DNA from: Brachionus koreanus
Taxonomy: Eukaryota; Rotifera; Eurotatoria; Ploima; Brachionidae
Direction of reading: 5' to 3'
Assembly (NCBI GenBank): GCA_016987375.1
Contig: PJRA01000036.1
Location: forward strand, 5,523-18,001
DNA length: 12,479 bases
Positions 9,201-12,479 of this stretch are shown here, piece by piece; within the stretch, counting starts at the first letter, position 1, and every line of letters starts with the position of its first letter. The position numbers and the translations under genes are program-made. The notes below the pieces were generated by a model. It searched no databases, was not told the DNA's origin, and saw nothing but the letters and a program-made list of their open reading frames with translations.

Positions 9201-10025
9201 TCAATCAAGAAATTTTCTTTTTATTTTATTAAATTTTTTTAAAAAATTTGATCGTAATTTAATCTATTTATTAGATCACACCACTTAGCTATTTTAATTT
9301 ATTAATTTTTAAATATCTTAAATATAATTAAACCTTATTTAATTATTCAATTAATCGATTAATTTTCACTATTTTTTGGCAAACATTAAACAAATATAAA
9401 AGTACCTTGGCAAAAATATTCGGGTGAATTTTCGTACAGATAGTCGTCCAAAGGTCTTGATTGTACATTCGTCTTGTAGCTTTTTGCAGCACTGGTTCTA
9501 AGAAAATATTTGAATTCATGATTCTAAAAAAGCCAATTCAAATGCTTACTCTTTGGTTGAAATGGTGTATTCAATTTTTTCTGGTATTGACTCTAAACTT
9601 GAAAAATTGAAAGCCACAAAGGCAAATATTCTATTGCGAAGTGTTTCATTGATTTTTTCGGCATTCGAAAAATTTGCTCCAATATAATTAAGCTTTAGGT
9701 AAAAATTTTCTTTCAAAATCAGCTTAGAGGAATTTATGACCACATCTCTGATGAAGCTATTATTAGGATAGTAGTAATAGTCGGTGGTATTGAATATTTC
9801 ATCGTTCATAAAATATGTTATTGGCATTGATGGTTCAAATATTTTTTTGCTGTTTAGCTGTGGTCTCGAGTAGTAAACTAGTATAACAAATATCAGAGTG
9901 AACAGACACGAAAAAATGATTTCGCTTAGTAGGCCAGAAATATTTTTTCTGTATAGGAGTAAATTTTTCCAAGAAATTATTTGAATTTGACGGAAAAATC
10001 CGGCGATTTTTCGTTGTTGTCCCAT
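3635..10025 (-). CDS. ABCA-family (ABCA3-like) ABC transporter, 17 exons, NBD2 not in the window
   Basis: This is a full-transporter-type ABC subfamily A protein. Family members move lipids across membranes using ATP. Seventeen exons joined at GT..AG sites give one open frame of 1349 codons with matching phases. Order: TMD1 (TM1 at 32-52, short extracellular domain, TM2-6), NBD1 (about 515-760), regulatory linker, TMD2 (TM7 at 894-914 to a last TM near 1309-1329). Short extracellular loops (about 190 and 175 residues) resemble ABCA3/ABCA5 rather than ABCA1. ABCA3-sized proteins have about 1700 residues, so roughly 350 are missing: the second NBD, expected left of base 1. No stop or frameshift was found in any exon, so it looks functional unless the 3' end is really lost. 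The start ATG (10023-10025) directly precedes the usual cytoplasmic FFRQ..WKN segment. Confidence 0.92.
5283..5386. repeat. Long imperfect inverted repeat, 41-nt arms
   Basis: The left arm 5283-5323 and the right arm 5346-5386 are reverse complements at 36 of 41 positions, around a 22-nt spacer. The first 18 positions of the arms match perfectly. It lies inside intron 15, so the ABCA pre-mRNA would fold here. Possibilities are a small foldback MITE, which I cannot confirm because no clear target duplication flanks it, or a hairpin RNA precursor. Confidence 0.85.
5653..5825 (+). repeat. SINE-like dispersed repeat, + copy with (ATT)n tail
   Basis: This segment has visibly higher GC than its surroundings. 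It shares CACTGAG.GTGGAAAA.TCTTC and GTAGATG.TCAACT.GATGCAGT with a reverse-oriented copy at 5851-6022. It ends in GAGTGCCTCCCC... and an (ATT)6 tail, the kind of 3' simple-repeat tail left by retrotransposed SINEs or LINEs. Between the two shared blocks it is about 50 bp shorter than the other copy. I did not recognise the family. Confidence 0.65.
5806..5825 (+). repeat. (ATT)n trinucleotide tract
   Basis: Six ATT units lie at 5806-5823, at the 3' end of the SINE-like + copy. It is most simply the tail of that repeat and is a potential length-variable site. Confidence 0.9.
5851..6022 (-). repeat. SINE-like dispersed repeat, - copy
   Basis: Read on the minus strand from about 6022 to 5851, this aligns in two blocks with the + copy at 5653-5825 and is tail-to-tail with it, about 25 bp apart. 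It keeps about 50 bp that the + copy lacks. It has a small GATCT-type triplication at 5880-5894 and no (ATT)n tail. The GC-richer sequence continues to about 6085 and may be part of the same element. The family is unknown. Confidence 0.6.
6265..7643 (-). CDS. ABCA exons 8-14: first nucleotide-binding domain
   Basis: Exons: 7503-7643, 7353-7437, 7152-7299, 7043-7094, 6814-6997, 6666-6756, 6265-6609. This is the ATPase that powers transport, on the cytoplasmic side. Walker A is GHNGAGKT (residues 552-559, K558), assembled across the exon 9/10 junction. The Q-loop is CPQN (Q599). The signature is [12 protein letters not shown] (from 651). Walker B is VIILDEP (D675, E676), followed by the D-loop SGLDP. 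The switch is STHYMEEAD (H707). All catalytic residues are present, so NBD1 should bind and hydrolyse [22 protein letters not shown] is the conserved ABCA segment after NBD1. The introns are tiny (45-65 bp) and split several motifs, so single-frame searches miss the domain. Confidence 0.93.
7704..10025 (-). CDS. ABCA exons 1-7: first transmembrane domain
   Basis: Exons: 9550-10025, 9406-9497, 8681-8790, 8463-8618, 8143-8401, 7938-8093, 7704-7882. Exon 1 has the cytoplasmic start [20 protein letters not shown], and TM1 (residues 32-52). Exons 1-3 form the first extracellular domain. Exon 4 has TM2 followed by [10 protein letters not shown], which joins exon 5 at EYLRLVG; this E-K-E..K-E-Y-LR..G coupling helix is a family hallmark. 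Exons 5-7 carry TM3-6 and the ABCA motif [15 protein letters not shown]. The introns are 52, 615, 62, 61, 49 and 55 bp. All splice sites are GT..AG and phases match at every join. The opposite-strand open frame at 7786-7986 is a shadow. Confidence 0.9.
8791..9405 (-). other. ABCA intron 2 (615 bp), AT-rich
   Basis: This is the large intron between the exons encoding the first extracellular domain (donor GTACTT at 9405, acceptor TAG ending at 8791). The sequence is very AT-rich. A 66-codon open frame on the minus strand (8846-9046) is rich in N, K and F and breaks the protein's homology, so I treat it as chance. TTAGATCA recurs at 9116, 9196 and 9271. Nothing else is recognisable. Confidence 0.75.
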
Positions 10026-10048
10026 GTTATCAAATGAATAATGGTAAT
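10026..10048 (-). other. 5' leader of ABCA exon 1, after a splice acceptor
   Basis: Just upstream of the ATG, the minus strand has a T-rich tract and AAAATAAG, a likely splice acceptor ending at 10049. That leaves 23 nt of leader in exon 1. The acceptor could receive the exon at 10199-10319 by cis-splicing, or a spliced leader by trans-splicing; rotifers and several other invertebrates are known to trans-splice. Confidence 0.5.
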
Positions 10049-10198
10049 CTTATTTTTGAAAAAAAATTATTAATATTATGATAATAAATTTGAACAAAAA
10101 AATCCATTTTTATTTTTAAAAATATGTTCTTATCTCAAAATGATAATCTCTATTTTAGCAACAAGTTGACTAATAATTTCCTAATAAAAAATATTTAC

Positions 10199-10319
10199 CT
10201 AGATACTCTCTGAAATGCAAAATTTTTCCAAGAAAACGATTGATTAGTCTCATAGCTCGTTTGGTCATAATTCGCAAGGAATTTTTCATATATCTTACAA
10301 AAATAGCTCTATTTCTCAT
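10199..10319 (-). CDS. Candidate 5' exon of the ABCA gene (N-terminal extension or UTR)
   Basis: On the minus strand a frame from ATG 10319 runs 40 codons (MRNRAIFVRYMKN..., very basic) to a donor CTAG|GTAAAT at 10198. Spliced to the acceptor at 10049 (150-bp intron), the frame joins exactly in phase with [11 protein letters not shown], adding 48 residues. A TAA lies in frame not far upstream of 10319. ABCA proteins usually begin just before the first membrane segment, as the ATG at 10025 does, so this exon may be 5' UTR that happens to be open. It does not resemble any domain I know. Confidence 0.35.
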
Positions 10320-11922
10320 TTTAAAATTAACTTTAAAATCATTTTATCGATTCATTAAAGTTGATTTTTATCTAATCAATCTGATAAAACCTAAGAGTAG
10401 GAGTTTTTTTCTTTTTTTAAGCGATTAGCAGAGACCAGATTTCCCTACGATTTGTGATTCAACCAAGCTTTTAAATTATGAATAACGTTTACCTGAAAAA
10501 GTTGTGTAATTTTTGGAAAAGTTAGAATTTTTAATTTACTAAAGTAAAAATAAAAATTCAAAATTAGCATACTTTTCAAACTGGCAAGTTTCTCACAAGG
10601 CTAGCTCATCGATTGAATCAAAAAATTTATTTTGAATGGAATATCTAAAATTATTTTTGAAAATTTTTGAATATTTTAATTTATGACACAATTAAAACTA
10701 GGCAAATTTTATGCTAATTTAGCTTTAACAAAAGTTACATAATTTTCAAAACTTTTGCCAGACTTGGCGATGCCAAAAAAAGTAATGATATAAAATAAGA
10801 GGAAAATTTTTTAATAGTTCAATTCGAATATATGCAAATAAAAAAGTAGGAAATAAGAATTTACATAATTAATATTAATTTTATTTTTATTTTTTTATTT
10901 AATTTATTTTAAATGAGGAAATAACATTATATTTGTATCAAAAATAGTCAATTAAAATTTTAGGGATTACTAAATTAATTTTTGATAAATGACCAAATAT
11001 TACATAATTATTTTAATATTACATATATAATTATTTTAATTATTTTTATTCATAATTATTCATAATTATTTTGATAAGCTAAGACACGGAATTTATATAA
11101 AAGAATTCAATCTTTAAAGGAATTTAAAAATTTAAAGATAAATCAGTTCAATTTATTAATTTTTGTTTTAAAATAGTTGAAAAATAAAATTAAATAAAGT
11201 TTAATATTATATTTAAATTTTATGATAACATATATATGATTCAGAGTTGGGTTAGATTCTGTAAAAATTTATTTTTCAGTTAAATATTGAAATCCAATAA
11301 ATTTTCAAATCATCTGAATATCTTTTAGCTTTGAAACTGTCTATATCGTTGAAACTCAGACTTTGACTTGAGCTTAGAATAATTTCAAAGTCAAAGTCCG
11401 ACTTTGACTGTTAAAAATTCTGATAAAATTTATTATCTTAATTTTTTTATTTGGAAAAAAATTTTTTTGAAAAATTTTGAAATCAAATCTTGACAATTTT
11501 GACAAATCAAAAATGCATATATTTAGATTGAAAATTTATAATATTTTAGTGAAAAAGATCACAATTACTAATTAATCTGACAAATTTGAATCTCCGAATC
11601 GTTTACATGTTTCTTTTTTTATCAATAAAAATTAATGGTAAATTTTTCTTCTTAACAGTTTTATGTTGTGAAGTCACTACGCGAAAATTCGTAGAGAAGT
11701 AGTTAAATTTTAGTTTTCTCAGTAGGAAATCGTGATGTTATTTTAGTTTTAACAAAATGCCTTTGCATACAAAACAAATTAATGATACTAGACGATAATT
11801 CTGGAGAGAAAGTATAAACTTCCTCCAAACTTTTGGTAATTTAAAAGTAAAAAACTACCTCATAAAATAATAGACAAAATAATTAAAATCAATTTTTTTA
11901 ATATTTTTTTGAATAACGATAG
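10320..11922. other. Intergenic AT-rich DNA
   Basis: About 1.6 kb lies between the ABCA 5' end (minus) and the exon candidate on +, so the two genes would be divergently arranged and could share promoter DNA. I see no gene. A 62-codon open frame at 10240-10428 (+) overlaps the candidate ABCA 5' exon and is AT-biased noise. Notable points are ATAATTATT-type repeats near 11000-11075, a 19-bp palindrome at 11390-11408, and a small hairpin (CTACG...CGTAG) near 11680. Confidence 0.6.
11390..11408. repeat. 19-bp palindrome GTCAAAGTC-c-GACTTTGAC
   Basis: Two 9-nt arms (11390-11398 and 11400-11408) are perfect reverse complements around one central base. Another ACTTTGAC lies at 11360-11367, and GTCAAAGT recurs at 12468-12475. 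The position is intergenic, between two divergent transcription units. A symmetrical binding site is possible, but so is chance. Confidence 0.6.
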
Positions 11923-12034
11923 ACCTCATAAGCTAAGCCATGAGAGTGGGTTTATTCATAAGATTCATAAGAATATTTTAATTAAAAAATTTAATAAATT
12001 TGCTGTCAATAAATTTCCTGACAAATTTTATGGT

Positions 12035-12268
12035 ATGACTCAACAAAATCAATCGGTTGGTTTTAAGCCACAACAAAATTATCAACCAATTGATACGAGA
12101 GGGTTTCAAAAGAAATGCATAACCAACCAGGCAATTATACGTAATATTGTCCAATGGTGCCATTATACTAACATTCCAGAAGATGAAAATGAAGTTTTCT
12201 TTGGACTTTATGAGCATGAATCAATACAGACACAACAAATAAGAGTTTTTCTAACAACAAAAAATTTG
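12035..12268 (+). CDS. Unrecognised protein, candidate 5' coding exon (78 codons)
   Basis: From ATG 12035 the frame encodes MTQQNQSVGFKPQQNYQPID..., then a basic/cysteine stretch (QKKC) and an acidic patch (NIPEDENEVFFG), ending ...FLTTKNL at a perfect donor G|GTAAGT (12269). Codon content is richer in G/C and less K/N/F-biased than the flanks. That and the donor are the reasons for calling it real. The frame is open upstream to about 11909, with a possible acceptor (CGATAG, exon from 11923), so it could also be an internal exon. Without splicing the frame would run to a stop at 12341-12343. It has a glutamine/asparagine-rich N-terminus and no recognised domain or membrane segment. The rest of the gene would lie right of the window. 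Confidence 0.45.
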
Positions 12269-12431
12269 GTAAGTCAAATTTGGTCGAGTCAAATGACTTG
12301 TTTGAAAAAATTTTTAAATCCTCGTATCTTTTGGATTTTGTGAAATTTGGTACAAATTAAACAATTAGAACAAAAAAAATGCTTAAATATCTAATAAATT
12401 TTTTTCGGAAGGCTTATGATTAGTTCTATAA

Positions 12432-12479
12432 GTGCAACAAACTGCAACATACTTAGTTGCACCAAAAGTCAAAGTATGC
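12432..12479. repeat. Short direct and inverted repeats at the right edge
   Basis: A 10-bp tandem pair (GCAACAAACT 12434-12443, GCAACATACT 12444-12453) sits among two inverted pairs: GTGCAAC 12432-12438 with GTTGCAC 12456-12462, and CATACTT 12448-12454 with AAGTATG 12472-12478. This may be the edge of a dispersed repeat that continues outside the window. Confidence 0.5.

Noticed and set aside
10240..10428. 62-codon open frame on +
   Set aside because: It is composed of I, L, F and K from AT-rich DNA and lies opposite the candidate ABCA 5' exon.
11978..12217. 79-codon open frame on the minus strand
   Set aside because: It is antisense to the better-supported + exon candidate and has no donor or motif support.

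Overview
Eukaryotic, strongly AT-rich genomic DNA from an invertebrate animal. The signs are a multi-exon gene with canonical GT..AG introns of mostly 45-65 bp, an animal-type ABCA transporter, decayed hAT and mariner transposons, and SINE-like repeats. This combination fits a compact AT-rich genome such as a monogonont rotifer, but the species call is inference only.

Layout. 1-2963: a decayed hAT transposon, transposase on +. The transposase is split over several frames but keeps a zinc finger, core acidic motifs and the hATC dimerisation domain. The element ends at 2963 in a typical hAT terminal sequence; no left end is visible. 2964-3141: on the minus strand, directly against that terminus, a relic of a mariner-family transposase helix-turn-helix region, so the hAT appears to have landed inside an older mariner copy. 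3635-10025: on the minus strand, 17 coding exons of an ABCA-family lipid-type ABC transporter. I joined them by hand into one uninterrupted frame of 1349 codons covering TMD1, NBD1 and TMD2. The second nucleotide-binding domain and the stop codon are not in the window. Either the gene continues left of base 1, across an intron of at least 3.6 kb holding the nested transposons, or it is truncated. 10026-10319: a 5' exon/leader candidate, in frame with the start. 10320-11900: AT-rich intergenic DNA. 11923-12268: an unrecognised candidate exon on + with a perfect GTAAGT donor, probably the 5' part of another gene running off the right edge.

Intron sizes are bimodal. Fourteen of the sixteen complete introns are 45-65 bp. 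Introns 2 (615 bp) and 15 (948 bp) are expanded. Intron 15 holds a 41-bp-arm hairpin and two diverged copies of one repeat in opposite orientation. Apart from the nested transposons and these intronic repeats, the window looks like ordinary invertebrate sequence. I see no novel defence, biosynthetic or other multi-gene system.
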